In this document: in pieces, positions 36,901 to 46,215 of the stretch
How positions within the stretch are numbered: position 1 is the stretch's first letter
Layout: each line of letters starts with the position of its first letter
NCBI GenBank assembly: GCA_963971405.1
Contig: OZ020489.1
Coordinates: 18,812,290-18,876,289, forward strand
DNA from: Psococerastis gibbosa
Lineage: Eukaryota > Arthropoda > Insecta > Psocodea > Psocidae
Direction of reading: 5' to 3'
DNA length: 64,000 nucleotides
Position numbers and translations under genes: made by a program
The notes under the pieces: generated by a model
Databases searched by the model: none
What the model was told of the DNA's origin: nothing
Seen by the model: only the letters and a program-made list of their open reading frames with translations

Positions 36901-36972
36901 TGCTTCGCGCTCAAGCTCAAGAACAAGAAACTGCCCCCATTCCTGGCTGAAGTGTGGGACATCAACACTTGA
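18721..36972 (+). CDS. EcR: Ecdysone receptor (NR1H1), A-type isoform, 7 coding exons
   Basis: Nuclear receptor that with RXR/USP binds ecdysteroid and switches moulting genes in the nucleus. Exons: 18721-18979, 29625-29936, 31328-31452, 32604-32759, 34558-34725, 36150-36357, 36728-36972. Every junction has GT-AG and the phases agree, giving 490 aa from the first ATG. Residues 122-187 form the two-finger DNA-binding domain with P-box CEGCKG; about 250-488 is the ligand-binding domain ending in the helix-12 segment FLAEVWD. The hinge reads [18 protein letters not shown], a family hallmark. Introns are 10645, 1391, 1151, 1798, 1424 and 370 bp, and all but the last contain identifiable mobile elements. 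Upstream non-coding exons and other isoform starts were not found. Identification is very secure; the N-terminal start is less so. Confidence 0.96.
21033..21174. mobile_element. hAT-like MITE in EcR intron 1
   Basis: Termini CAGTGGCGTAACGAT and ATCGTTACGCCACTG, 142 bp. No clear target duplication remains. Confidence 0.75.
23690..24330. repeat. Diverged tandem repeat (4-5 units of about 130-175 bp) in EcR intron 1
   Basis: Units restart at CGCCATTCCTCGAGCGCTTC (23710), CCGCCATTTCTCGAGCGCTT (23884), GCTGCCATTCCGCTTCTGAC (24041), CCGCCATTCCTCCAGGTCTT (24174) and CCGCCATTCCTCATCTTC (24306). Internal deletions explain the unequal spacing. GC-rich relative to its surroundings. Confidence 0.82.
25790..25909 (+). 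pseudogene. Short frame with Myb/SANT-like segment in the Harbinger-like relic
   Basis: 39 codons, [11 protein letters not shown] then [20 protein letters not shown]. The spaced tryptophan and leucines recall a truncated Myb/SANT helix, as in the second protein of Harbinger elements. This is an inference from a short stretch. Confidence 0.35.
26903..27136 (-). pseudogene. Degenerate Harbinger-like transposase fragment
   Basis: About 78 codons. [13 protein letters not shown] followed by [10 protein letters not shown] resembles the WP..EER and IGxIDGT motifs of PIF/Harbinger transposases. The rest of the catalytic domain is not recognisable. Confidence 0.6.
29370..29570 (-). mobile_element. 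LINE tail fragment next to the EcR DBD exon
   Basis: The reverse-strand frame includes [17 protein letters not shown] and [20 protein letters not shown]. The same family occurs at 63560-63800 (ILVEKPEAMFFWQQHDFPF), so this is a repeat and not EcR sequence. It ends about 55 bp before the exon at 29625. Confidence 0.75.
29625..29936 (+). CDS. EcR: EcR exon 2: complete DNA-binding domain
   Basis: Residues 87-190. The acceptor is TCTCTGTTGCAG at 29613-29624 and the donor GTAAGT starts at 29937. Both C4 zinc fingers sit in this one exon: cysteines at 122, 125, 139, 142 and 158, 164, 174, 177. P-box CEGCKG and the sequence [17 protein letters not shown] are typical of EcR. A lysine run ([11 protein letters not shown]) precedes the first finger. 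Phases are 1 in and 1 out. Confidence 0.97.
29978..30175 (+). repeat. Dispersed repeat R2, copy 2, in EcR intron 2
   Basis: Starts with the foldback-type terminus TTAGGCGGCTATTCCACTG just after the DBD exon, then GCATTCTAAACCGTGTTTAA and CTCGATCGTAAATTATAACA. Confidence 0.6.
30188..30578. mobile_element. Imperfect inverted-repeat element in EcR intron 2
   Basis: Ends ATACTCTAGACAC and GTGTCTAGAGTAT. Inside are two TGACGTCAC sites and a palindrome GTTACCTAGCAAC / GTTGCTAGGTAAT around 30440-30475. Confidence 0.7.
31328..31452 (+). CDS. EcR: EcR exon 3: hinge (C-terminal extension of the DBD)
   Basis: Residues 191-232. Begins [18 protein letters not shown] and continues [15 protein letters not shown], a basic hinge typical of EcR. 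Acceptor TGTCCGCAG, donor AAG|GTAAAT; leaves phase 0. Confidence 0.95.
31526..31822. mobile_element. GC-rich MITE with TAA target duplication in EcR intron 3
   Basis: Termini GGCCGGCGACATATTATCC and GGATAGTATGTCGCCGGCC, imperfect inverted repeats, each flanked by TAA. About 297 bp, more GC-rich than its surroundings. The 3-bp TAA fits PIF/Harbinger. Confidence 0.8.
31848..31872 (+). repeat. Poly-T tract (25 bp) in EcR intron 3
   Basis: Uninterrupted T run just after the GC-rich MITE. A shorter run of 20 T is at 12856-12875. Confidence 0.9.
32068..32241. mobile_element. MITE with GAGAGATGGGACATTC termini, EcR intron 3
   Basis: Inverted ends TTCTGTATA...GAGAGATGGGACATTC and GAATGTCCCATCTCTC...TATACAGAA. 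A related copy is at 11073-11220. Confidence 0.78.
32604..32759 (+). CDS. EcR: EcR exon 4: hinge to helix 1-2 of the ligand-binding domain
   Basis: Residues 233-284, 52 codons, phase 0 at both ends. Contains [20 protein letters not shown] then [11 protein letters not shown], the start of the EcR ligand-binding domain. Acceptor TTGTTTCAG, donor GTGAGT. Confidence 0.95.
33040..33175 (+). mobile_element. SINE family S2, diverged copy in EcR intron 4
   Basis: Matches S2 at GAACGTGCTTGTAATTGTGC and ACGCGCCATGCGATC, with small deletions. Follows a 13-G run. Confidence 0.6.
33421..33802. mobile_element. Composite nested foldback F2, copy 1, EcR intron 4
   Basis: Outer inverted repeat GGTGCCCATTCCATTGACCG to GTGACGTGGTAGCAGACATT (an F1-like core) encloses an inner inverted repeat with CCACCGACCTCGCATTGCAG and its reverse complement. 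382 bp; nearly identical to 45142-45523. Confidence 0.87.
34013..34250. mobile_element. Rearranged F1 half-copies between inverted arms, EcR intron 4
   Basis: Two left halves of F1 in direct orientation (34013-34085 and 34127-34206). The segment 34086-34126 between them recurs inverted at 34207-34247. So the order is half-F1, arm, half-F1, inverted arm. Confidence 0.8.
34558..34725 (+). CDS. EcR: EcR exon 5: ligand-binding domain helices 3-5
   Basis: Residues 285-340, 56 codons, phase 0. Includes [20 protein letters not shown] and [20 protein letters not shown], the nuclear-receptor signature region that forms the coactivator groove. Acceptor AATTTCAG, donor GTAAGT. Confidence 0.96.
34804..35085 (+). 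pseudogene. Decayed partial duplicate of EcR exon 6, split by an insertion
   Basis: 34804-34863 matches exon 6 at about 55 of 60 positions (the [20 protein letters not shown] codons), and 35040-35085 continues the match (MAGMGDTID onward) with one substitution and one inserted base. In the exon's frame the copy has TAG in place of a serine codon, and the extra G shifts the second half. Neither piece carries the exon's own splice sites. The two halves are separated by 176 bp and share a repeated CATGGCTGGA at the break. Confidence 0.88.
34864..35039 (+). mobile_element. Short retroelement-like insertion with an ATTTC-repeat tail
   Basis: 176 bp lying between two copies of CATGGCTGGA (34854-34863 and 35040-35049), which looks like a 10-bp target-site duplication because exon 6 has the site once. 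It ends with an AATAAA at about 34994 and then a run of ATTTC units, as in 5'-truncated non-LTR elements or SINEs with a microsatellite tail. It also has a 12-C run at 34901-34912. The family is not identified. Confidence 0.6.
35240..35350 (-). mobile_element. tRNA-derived SINE head in EcR intron 5
   Basis: The reverse strand has A-box TAGCATAGTGG and a perfect B-box GGTTCGAGTCCCACC. A related but decayed piece lies at about 35540-35640, and a related tail at 10255-10390 (GATTCGAATTCCGCC). Confidence 0.55.
35749..36034. mobile_element. AT-rich MITE with CACTGTAAAACAT termini in EcR intron 5
   Basis: Ends CACTGTAAAACAT and ATGTTTTACAGTG, each beside TA. The interior has many TTATAAAA units in both orientations. 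It lies about 115 bp before exon 6. Confidence 0.8.
36150..36357 (+). CDS. EcR: EcR exon 6: ligand-binding domain helices 5-8
   Basis: Residues 341-409 plus one base. Reads [20 protein letters not shown], then [20 protein letters not shown] and a helix ending TAIVIFS. The donor is G|GTCAGT. A decayed partial copy of this exon lies upstream in intron 5 (34804-34863 and 35040-35085). Confidence 0.96.
36508..36645 (+). mobile_element. SINE family S2, 5'-truncated copy in EcR intron 6
   Basis: Matches the second half of S2 (GTCGTAACTCAAGACTG, GGATGCGATTAATCT) and ends in a run of A, 80 bp before the last EcR exon. Confidence 0.65.
36728..36972 (+). CDS. EcR: EcR exon 7: ligand-binding domain helices 9-12 and stop
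   Basis: Residues 410-490 and a TGA at 36970-36972. Contains [18 protein letters not shown] (helix 9), the dimer-interface region [16 protein letters not shown] (helix 10), and [12 protein letters not shown] with the AF-2 helix. The protein ends right after helix 12, so there is no long F domain as in flies. Confidence 0.96.
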
Positions 36973-37895
36973 AATGTTGGTGTGGTGGTGCGTGAAAGGC
37001 TTTACCAATTGATTACAATTTGCCTTTGGATCCTTGCTCATGTACGTCTCTTTGAAGGGATGCCGAACAAAGAGTGCGCTTTAGCCCGTTCTTAGGGAAT
37101 GGGTGGTGGTGCCTTCTGTTGAGCAGGCCCACGCTGGCAGATATGACGATGAGACCAATGTGTGGTACCTCTAAAGAGCACTTGTAAGTTGGAGGATGAT
37201 CTCCTAGTGAACAGTCTATGAATTTTTAGTCATCAGCTTGTGGTGGTACAGGCATTGTTTAGCACTGTACTGCCCTGTTTAAATAGCAGGGAAATCTATA
37301 CTTTTATGCGAAGCCGAGCACAGTACTGTTTGTTCTTTATTAAAGTACGACGATTTTTCGCTGCAAAGCCTTCTTGATTTAGTTTCATTGTTACTGGGTT
37401 GGTTTTGCAGTGAAGGACAGCTATAATTACGACATTGACGAGGTATCCTTACCAATGCAGTTGCCAGCCGTAAATGAACTCACTGCCCTTTCATAAGGTT
37501 TTGGCCTCAAAAGTACACTAGCAGCAGGAAGTGCCTGATATCATAATACATCGCGTTCCTTTCTTTAACAATAGGTACAATCTTTAACAACAGGTACAAT
37601 TGTTCAATGAAATGAGTTTGGCTCTTCGTGCTGTCTGGTCAATTTTGACATAGGCCCAGTCCCTATGTATTTCTGTGGACATCAATTCTCGATTAAAATC
37701 GCGATATGCACTTCAAAACTGCCACCGACGTCTCATTAATTTTACTCTAATTTTTATTTCCGTCGCTGTAGCTAAATGTTCTTGTTAAATATTTGGAACG
37801 GTTAATAGTGAAGCCTACCAGTTGCCGAGATCTATCGCCTATCAGATGGCATTGTCAAAAGAACTCGAGTGAACTGTGAATTGAGTCCGTCATAA

Positions 37896-37901
37896 AATAA
37901 A
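37896..37901 (+). promoter_or_regulatory. Candidate EcR polyadenylation signal AATAAA
   Basis: First clear AATAAA downstream of the EcR stop codon, 924 nt after it. EcR 3' UTRs can run for kilobases and later AATAAA hexamers occur (for example near 39198 and 39922), so this is only a candidate. Confidence 0.25.
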
Positions 37902-40900
37902 AACGATTATTTGGACTACTCGGTTTTCTCGTGACAGACAGGCTCTTTTTTTGAGAACGTTTATTCTTTATAGGCTAATATTAAATCCCCATAGTGAGAC
38001 GTGTTATTAATTAGTAAAAGACTACAAACTTAACATCATTATAGTAACTGCCGTTTTTTATGTCCGTGTTTTGAAATAATAGTCTTATTGATGTTTTAGG
38101 CCCTAACTCTATGACATTATTACTTAAATGTAACGTACAAATGGTTTCAATATTACTAATAATTAAAGAGCCTTTGAAGGTTAGTTAATTGTATAGACTA
38201 ATTAACGGCGGACGTTTGTAAGTGAGATTTTTATCGGTCTGGTCTTATTGGCATGTTTTTTGTTTTTGTGTCTTATCCACTGATTTTGTTTAAATATCTG
38301 AGACAGGTTGATGCACAGGTTGTGGTGACTTTTTAGGCGTGGCTCCATAGTAAATATATGTATATAGCTCCCAGATGTTTTTTAGCATTTTTTGCTGGAA
38401 ATTTTTTAATGTCTGTCCATTGAAGGCTTTTTTTACTTAATGTTTTTAATATGTTTAATGTATGGTAAATTTTATTATTGTTAATTTGTATGATGGCAGC
38501 TTTAATTAGTTATAATTTTTTGTTTTTTGTTGTTGAATTCTTCCCGTAATACTACTAGTAGTAGTAGTAGTATGATAAATAACATGGCAGGATATGAAAT
38601 GTTAAGAAATGCCTGGGTGCTAACTGGTCATGGTAGCTGAAATACTCGAAGTTCAGACTAATTGGGAGTTCGAAGACTTAATTTATTAAGATCTGCATCT
38701 TCATAGGAGAGTAGGAGGACCAATACTGTCTATGATGAGCTTATCCAGCTTCCGATCCTCCAAATGGGTTGACATAGTATTGTAGTAAATAAGCAGATTG
38801 ACATCAGTTCTACCTACAGTAAGTGGTGCTTAAAGATATATTTTAGTGTTTCTTTGAAATTGATGAACAAGATGTAGTATAAGGATGCAGCGACCGGTGT
38901 TTTCCCGGTGCCCTGGAACTGAATGTTGATAAGACTTTTCTGTGAAAACTGCTGCTTGTTTGTTGAATTGCAAATTTGATTCAATGGCTTGAAAAATAGA
39001 CTCAACTTGTTTCTATTTGAAATCAATGTGTTTTCCCCTAATTTTTCTAAAGCAAAGCTTGCTGCAATATTGTGGTTCAGTACTTTATTAAAAAGTTAAA
39101 TCATGGAAGTTATTTTAGATATGATTTATTTTAATGCAATCATTAGTTGGACACCACCCTTTTTTATTATAACCCATTTTTACAGTAAAAGTATAAAGTA
39201 AAATAAAAATGTGTATGTTTAATATAATAGTTTGAATAATGGAATCCTATATCGATATTGTACCTGAACCTGAAATACGAAATCCTAAGTTATGTGAATT
39301 TTTTAGCAGTCTCAATTTTTACACATACAGGATGTTACTGCTTAATCACGTGGATTCAATTCTTATTGTGTCCAGCTAGTAATTGTTAGTTCTTTCCTAG
39401 TAGCGATTTCAAGGATGGCTTTGCAAGCTTTTTATAGCGAGGTCAGACCTCTGCTCATGTTGGGACTTACGAGGCATCTGCTTGGGTGTGGACTGTGCTG
39501 TGAATTTAGAGTAGCTGAATCTGTACATAGTGTGTCAAAAATAATGCTAGGTCCACATTTGGTGTCGCTAGTAGGAATGCCGCTGTAGTCGATGGTGTGT
39601 ATGTGGAACCAAGAAAATCAATGAATATTAACCGCCTCCAATATAAGTTTGTATTGATTATATCATTGTCAGCATTAATGTTGTATTATAGTCATATTCG
39701 AATTGTCAAATTATTGGGCAAAATATACATTTAGAAAAGTATTTATTTAATTGCTTCGATAGTACGGTTTAGTGAGGAGGCAAACGAGACCAACAGCGAG
39801 GTTAGCGACAATTTCTTGAGTGATACCAAGTTTGAACCTATCATTGCCCTGTAAATATTATATAGACCAAAATATATTTATTTTCTAGTTTGGTTTTGCA
39901 CGCTACTCCGCATCTCATTTTAATAAATTTGGGGATCTACTTTATCTATCTACCATTTAATAATAATTAATTCGTGTATTTTTCATAAGTTTGAACATTT
40001 TGTTTTCCTGTTAACCATTGGTTTGCGGGGTACCTACAAATATATTTAATGATGTCTTTGAACCTACTGTTCATCGAATTTTGCAGCAGGCTTTCTTTTC
40101 TATGAACACAGTAAATCATGTTTCTGTTTATTAACCTTGCCCTTATTTCGTTATGGAAGTAATTTTGTAACATCTTCATTAGATGGCGTCTAATGTTAGT
40201 TGGGACTTTTAACGATGTATTTTTATGTCGCTGCATTGACACTGGGCTCCTATTGACGTAGACTACTAATAGGCTATGTACTAATGCAAGTATTGTGCCT
40301 CCGGTATTTACAATTTAGTTATTTTTGTTTGTAAAGTGTAAAGATAGTAAATACTTACCTTTTTGTACTTACAATTCTGCATTATCATGAACCTGAACTA
40401 CTTCTATTTACCTGTGTATTTTGTTTTTGGTACTTCTATTATTTGACATGTTTTCAGTTTTTCAAGTCCAATTCATCTCTTCCTATTTGCTATGGAATTC
40501 CTCTTTTCCCTATCACTTTGCGTTCTAACATCCATGTTTGTGCACGATGTTCTGCATTGGATACATATTTAACTGACAATTTTAGCACTTGTTTTTTATA
40601 CGACAATTGGAGCCCAAAGATTTAAAAACACCTGCCATGTTTTGTTGTAATTACTTAACCATCTGAGAGGAACCAGTATGTCATAAACTATGCATTTCGG
40701 TTCCTGTTGGACATTGCAGTTCGATTCAACTCTGGAATGGCGCGATGTTTTTTTTTTAAATGTGAACTTGACTATTGTAGGTATCGCTATGGGGTTTTGG
40801 ACATAAACATCCTGCCCCGCCAATGAACTAAGAACCAGAGCCATAAAAAAAAGTCATTTGTGGACGGTCGGGCAAGCCTCCAGAAATAGAAGTATTAATA

Positions 40901-43900
40901 TTAAGTACCAGCTAAACTGGCACGGGTAAGGATTATGGAGAATATTTATCTTTTGGCGGTTTATGTCCCCTATGGCAATACTATGTTATATGTCCTGGTA
41001 GGGAGTCAAATCATGCGACTATTTGGAGAGTAGATTAGGAACAAAAGTCTTGGGATAATACTAATAGGAAAGAATTGAAATTGAAATTTTTTTATTAAGC
41101 CGACTAAAATTTGCACACAAAAAAGAAATTAAAAAAGTAATCTTGTTTGCTAAAACAATCTAGGTCTAATGTACTGTTGGCTTAAAATTTATTCAATTTC
41201 ATATTCCCTCAGCAGTATTTTGGGGCCCATCGTTTCCTCCACTCATATTGGCTTGTTTTTAATTTTGAATCTGCATTACAGGCATAAAGTATTGTACAGT
41301 TAACAAGAGATTATTTTGCCAAATTATGTTGGCCAAGTGTTATTAATTTTTATTATATTTTGTTAAAATCGTGTAATAATAAGTTAAGCCTACTAGGCAT
41401 TTACTATTATTACCATACTTTTGTAAATGAAAAAAAGACATCCTTCTAGTAATTACCTTTTGTATATTAATGACTTTTATTTAAACAATAACGTGTAAAA
41501 AATGAGAGTTTGGTGCTGCTTTTTGAATAGTAGTATTTCTAGATTTTTTTCGTGAAAAGTAAGCCGGGGTAACACTGTTTTACAGTGTGGTATCTGTTGG
41601 ACAAAGCTCTCAACTAAGCACGGAACCTTTTATACCATTTTAATTACTTCTACTTCTTCTTCTTCCTCTTCCCTCATTTCAATTACTTGTTTGTTTTAAA
41701 TCTATAAAATAACCTCTTGCTGACACAACTCCTATTCCCTGTTGAAATTTCTCAGGCCCTGGATCTACGAAAACTTAATGAAATTATGTGTCGAGTCATG
41801 CATCATCCACAACGAGTTCTATGTTGTGGGTGACAGAACAATAACTTTTATATTATTAAATTAACTTCTGAAATTCAAATCTATTTTTAAAAGGTTCAAT
41901 GTTTTATTGTTTGCTACCGTACCCTTAAATAGGTACTAGCACAGACTGAAATGTACGTGTCGTTGGTTTAGTTATAGAATGTGTTTATTGTATAATTTGT
42001 TTAAGAGGAGCTGTCATTTTAGTGGGCCCAGCGGATCGCCACAGTCCCTTCTGGCTAAATTTTGGGTGGCACTTTGTAATTAGGTAATTATACGAAATTG
42101 AGGCCCTAATTACAGTGTTGATGTCTACAAACAATACGCACAGTAATCATTTTCCGTTTTGCAGTCTGCATGGAAAACAACTGCGTGTTCGTTGGAGTAG
42201 AAATATTACTGGATATAGGCCTATCAAGGATAAAAATGTATTTAAAACGTTATTATAATTCAAATAAATAAATAAACTAAAATAGAGCGTTTAGGCCTAC
42301 AAGTTAAACTGAATTACATGAATGACAATAGAAGAATGTAATTAGAAATTTGACAATTAAAACAGCGTTTTCATTGTGCTAATAGTTTTTTTCAATTCTA
42401 TCTGGGTTGCATGTGTTGTTTCTGTACTACAGACTATTATTGGGATGCCTCCAGAATGGGAAATAACCGCTCTTGATGTTATTTATGTTGCATGAAGCCT
42501 AAAACTCTCCGCAACCTTTTTCACACCAATTGTGGTGATCCGCCAAGCCCTTTGAAAACGATCTGTCTCTCTTAACGACAGTGCAATATGTTCCAATCTT
42601 GTTTATACCAAGACCAGAGGTCAGGGATTACCCACTCTATTAACTGAAATAGACTAGATGCATCTCTTTTTTATTAAATAGAAATTGAGGGCAGGCATGA
42701 CTGATGGCAGGAAATATTTACTATTCAATATATATATTATATATAGTATATATTTTCCCGGCAAGCTTTTACACTCGTAGCTGCTACTGAAATTGTACTT
42801 AATTTCTGACCATAAGTGCAAGTCATATATTTTTCAGTGTCCGGCTATGCAATAAGTAGTTCAGTAAATGCTTAGAGAAAGATGGATAAAACAATTATTT
42901 TCGTTAGTTGTCAACTTTTGCAAAACATGATGTATGGCCAGCTAAATATGAGGATTAAAACACGCCATCATCTGAATCGAACGACTAGCCCAAAATCATG
43001 ACGTTTGCCGGCGAAAAAAATTGGCCTTTTAATAAAGAATGATGCTACCTAATTGACAAAAAATACAATTATGTGAAAATAAATTGTTTTTCCACCTTCG
43101 TCTAAGGACTTATTGAACTGCCTCGTATTTTTCAAAATACAACAGTAGCATCAATGTTGCTAGTTGATAATGATGCAGAGATGGACCATGTTCGGAAATT
43201 TATTAAGCATTTGGGCAACCAGCTGCCCTGTTTCTTGAACAAGCAAGATTTCGGGGTTACCTTAAAAACCCCGATTTTGTAGTAAGTCTCCGGTGCTGTT
43301 TTTTTTAGGTATGTCTCGGTTGCAAATGACTTTGTATTGTTATTTGGTTCACATTATCTGCAGCGCCATGTCTGCTTTCACATTGGCAGAACAATCTGCC
43401 TACTGTCAGTCCGATTTGTTATTCCGCTTTAGAGCTCTCACTGACATTTCAGTCAATACTACTAAAAACTTTTGCACTATATAAGACTGAGTGGGTGATA
43501 TGCTAGGGGATAGTAGAAACATTAATTGATTTAAACAAATGTGAGAATTAGCTAAAATGGGGCGTATTTTGCAATATTGAGGTAGCTGTTGAAAGCTCCT
43601 CATGTGTATAGTGAAGAAAAACTGTAGGACAATGAATTGTAATATTTTGTCAAATATATGAATGCTGTAAGGCTCTTAAAATATGAAATTGTAATTTTAT
43701 TTTGCTATAATGACCTATACATATTGTACTACGGCGGATCCGCAGGAAAGCTGCACGGGATAATCCTTTAACAAATATTAGATGCTATGGAACACTTGTC
43801 GGTGTTGTTTTGTTAAATATACAGATACCTACATTGAAGCTGATGTTCGAAGATTAGCCAAAAGCGGGAAAAGGAATTAAATTAAAAACGTCTTGATGCC

Positions 43901-44056
43901 AGGCGATCTTTAGATCCGAAGGGCTACCTACCAGCTAACTTATTTTTGTTTACATATTAGTATACATTTAAAAAAATTGTTTCCTAAAAAATCAATAAAA
44001 GAAAAAGATAGAAAATAGTAATGCAAAGATGCAAGATATTTCGACTTTATCGACTT

Positions 44057-44140
44057 CGATGGCCAGGTGGTAACGTGCTTGCACTTGTGCGAGTCTTTAC
44101 ACGCCATGCAATCGGAGTCGTGTCGTACTTATCCGAAGTT
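44057..44140 (+). mobile_element. SINE family S2, 3'-truncated copy
   Basis: About 80 bp nearly identical to the S2 head (CGATGGCCAGGTGGTAACG, GCAATCGGAGTCGTGTCGTA). Confidence 0.7.
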
Positions 44141-44621
44141 ATTCGTAGCTGTGTGACCAGGGCTAGCACTCTAGCAGCTCAGGTAATCAATGATTCCGCG
44201 GTTTTTTTTCGCAGTGAAAGCGTAAGCTCAATACCATAACATTTATGTCATAGGGAGTAAACCCAGCCCCAAGTCTATACATATTTAGATGCATTTTACA
44301 TATCTAAAAACCTGAGCTGTGGGGCCCATTTGAACAAAAAGGGGACACCCACACCTAAAACACGAGGCAACGGGGAGACCTTGTAAGCCGTAAGGCCAGC
44401 GCCACGCACGTCGCTGTCATGTGTATAGTGACGTCATATGTACACGTGACTATCACGTGTAGACAAGTACTCAGCACTCGAGGCAGTAGTAATCAAGATA
44501 TATCGGTGAGCACTCAGTCCTTCGCAATTACATAATTATTAATTAATTACAATATACAATACATATACGAAAGTCGCACAGCCAAGTGTGAGGGACTGGA
44601 TCCTATACTACAAGGTTTCGC

Positions 44622-44864
44622 CTACCGCCGGCCAATTTACTATATTTGTGATTTTGTCATTGACGTTTGTTTTGTTTTAAGGAGACTATTATGTAGATAC
44701 TTAACTTATCTATTATAAATTAAGTTATAATATGGTAATAGACATCTCTACCACTAGGTACCATATTATAACTTAATTTATAATAGATAAGTTAAGTATC
44801 TACATAATAGTCTCCTTGAGAAACTCACAAATGAAGTAAATTGGCCGGTTTAATGGCCGCCTTA
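44622..44864. mobile_element. Long AT-rich foldback F3, copy 1
   Basis: Arms contain AAGGAGACTATTATGTAGAT and ACTTAATTTATAATAGATAA in inverted order; the outer part reads CGCCGGCCAATTTAC. Very similar to 57722-57978. Confidence 0.85.
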
Positions 44865-45141
44865 GCAAATTCCCGACTGAAGTGACTGAACTGAGAGCGG
44901 AGAGAAATGCTTCTAACTTCTCTAAACTGCTTAGAAACCATCTCTTAGAGAAAGCTTTCTACACTGTCACTGAGGCACTCATCAATTATTGAAGCACAAA
45001 TGACGGATTATTGACTAGTGGAATAGCGGCCTAAGTTTATGTTATGTCTATTTAGGACAACTTGCATAAAGAAATAATACAAAAGCAGTCTGGTATACTG
45101 CCCTCCTCGGATTGGCGGGTCATTTCCCATGATCAACTTAT

Positions 45142-45523
45142 AAGGTGCCCATTCCATTGACCGGCTAGGGCTATTTCCAACAACGGTGACGTGGTAGCAG
45201 ACATTCAAGACTTAGGTGGCGTCTCCACCGACCTCGCATTGCAGAATTGACGGAAATGTTTATTTTCCTCTATGCCATAGTTAAAATTGATCAATGATCA
45301 TAGAGTAAAATCACAAACAAATAAATTAAAAAATGGCTTCATGGGATATGTTAAGTACAAACATTTTAATAGATTTCTATAAAAAGAAAAATTCTAATTT
45401 CCGTCAATGTCATTTGCATTCTGCAATGCGAGGTCGGTGGAAACGCTACCTAAGTCTTGAATGTCTGCTACCACGTCACCGTTGTTGGAAATAGCCCTAG
45501 CCGGTCAATGGAATGGGCGCCTA
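45142..45523. mobile_element. Composite nested foldback F2, copy 2
   Basis: Same orientation and same nested architecture as 33421-33802, with only scattered differences over about 380 bp. Confidence 0.87.
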
Positions 45524-45643
45524 AGGAGGGCACATCGCGTCACTTTTTATTTAATTTCACTAAGAAATAGCAGTGGTAATGCTGTTTATAAGAATTATAA
45601 TACATTATTTAGACTTCAACTGTTCATACTGTGCCACAGTAAC

Positions 45644-45982
45644 GGGGTTCATTTGTGACATCATTTTGTAGATGGCAGCACCAGCTGCAATGATATCAAA
45701 GCGTTGATTTTTCCATAAGTCTCAATACTATTTTAAAATGATTTTTAATTACGTATTATTTTAAAGTGATATTTTTCTATACATCATGGAGAATATATAT
45801 ATTAAATTATATGCAGCGAAATATGGTCCAGACATAGTAAAAATATTATAAAAAATATTAAAAGAATTAATTAGATGCTAAGAGCTTAGCTTTCACATGC
45901 AAACGGCGGCCATTTTGAATAATATGGATATCGGTTTGTCATCAGCGAACCTAGTGACCAAAACTGTCCCTACAGAACCTCA
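45644..45982. mobile_element. MITE family M3, copy 2, upstream of TRMT10C
   Basis: Inverted relative to copy 1 and ending GAACCTCA about 230 bp before the TRMT10C start codon, so it lies in or beside its promoter. Confidence 0.78.
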
Positions 45983-46215
45983 CTGTGGCCGTGTGGCGCA
46001 ATGGTTGAACTAGGAGCATTGATACACATATACATGTATATATATATAGTTCAATGACTAGGAGTGGTTAGTGACGTCATTAGCGTTGCCATTTTGGATG
46101 CTAAATCTGGGCATAGCAGACGTTGTCACCGTTGAGTGTTGAACTGTTGACGCTGTTTAGTCATTAGTGTTTACTGGAATTTTTGTGTACATTTTCATGC
46201 CGTTTTTTCTTAAAT

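Larger units (their letters stand above)
36973..46215. other. EcR 3' flank and EcR-TRMT10C intergenic region
   Basis: The first few kb presumably include the EcR 3' UTR. From 38.0 to 43.9 kb I see only AT-rich DNA with short simple repeats. SINE and foldback copies occur from 44.0 kb on. No conserved reading frame. Confidence 0.6.

Noticed and set aside
46183..46215. Upstream extension of the TRMT10C frame to a TTG at 46183
   Set aside because: TTG is not a usual start in nuclear genes; the ATG at 46216 begins a good mitochondrial presequence.
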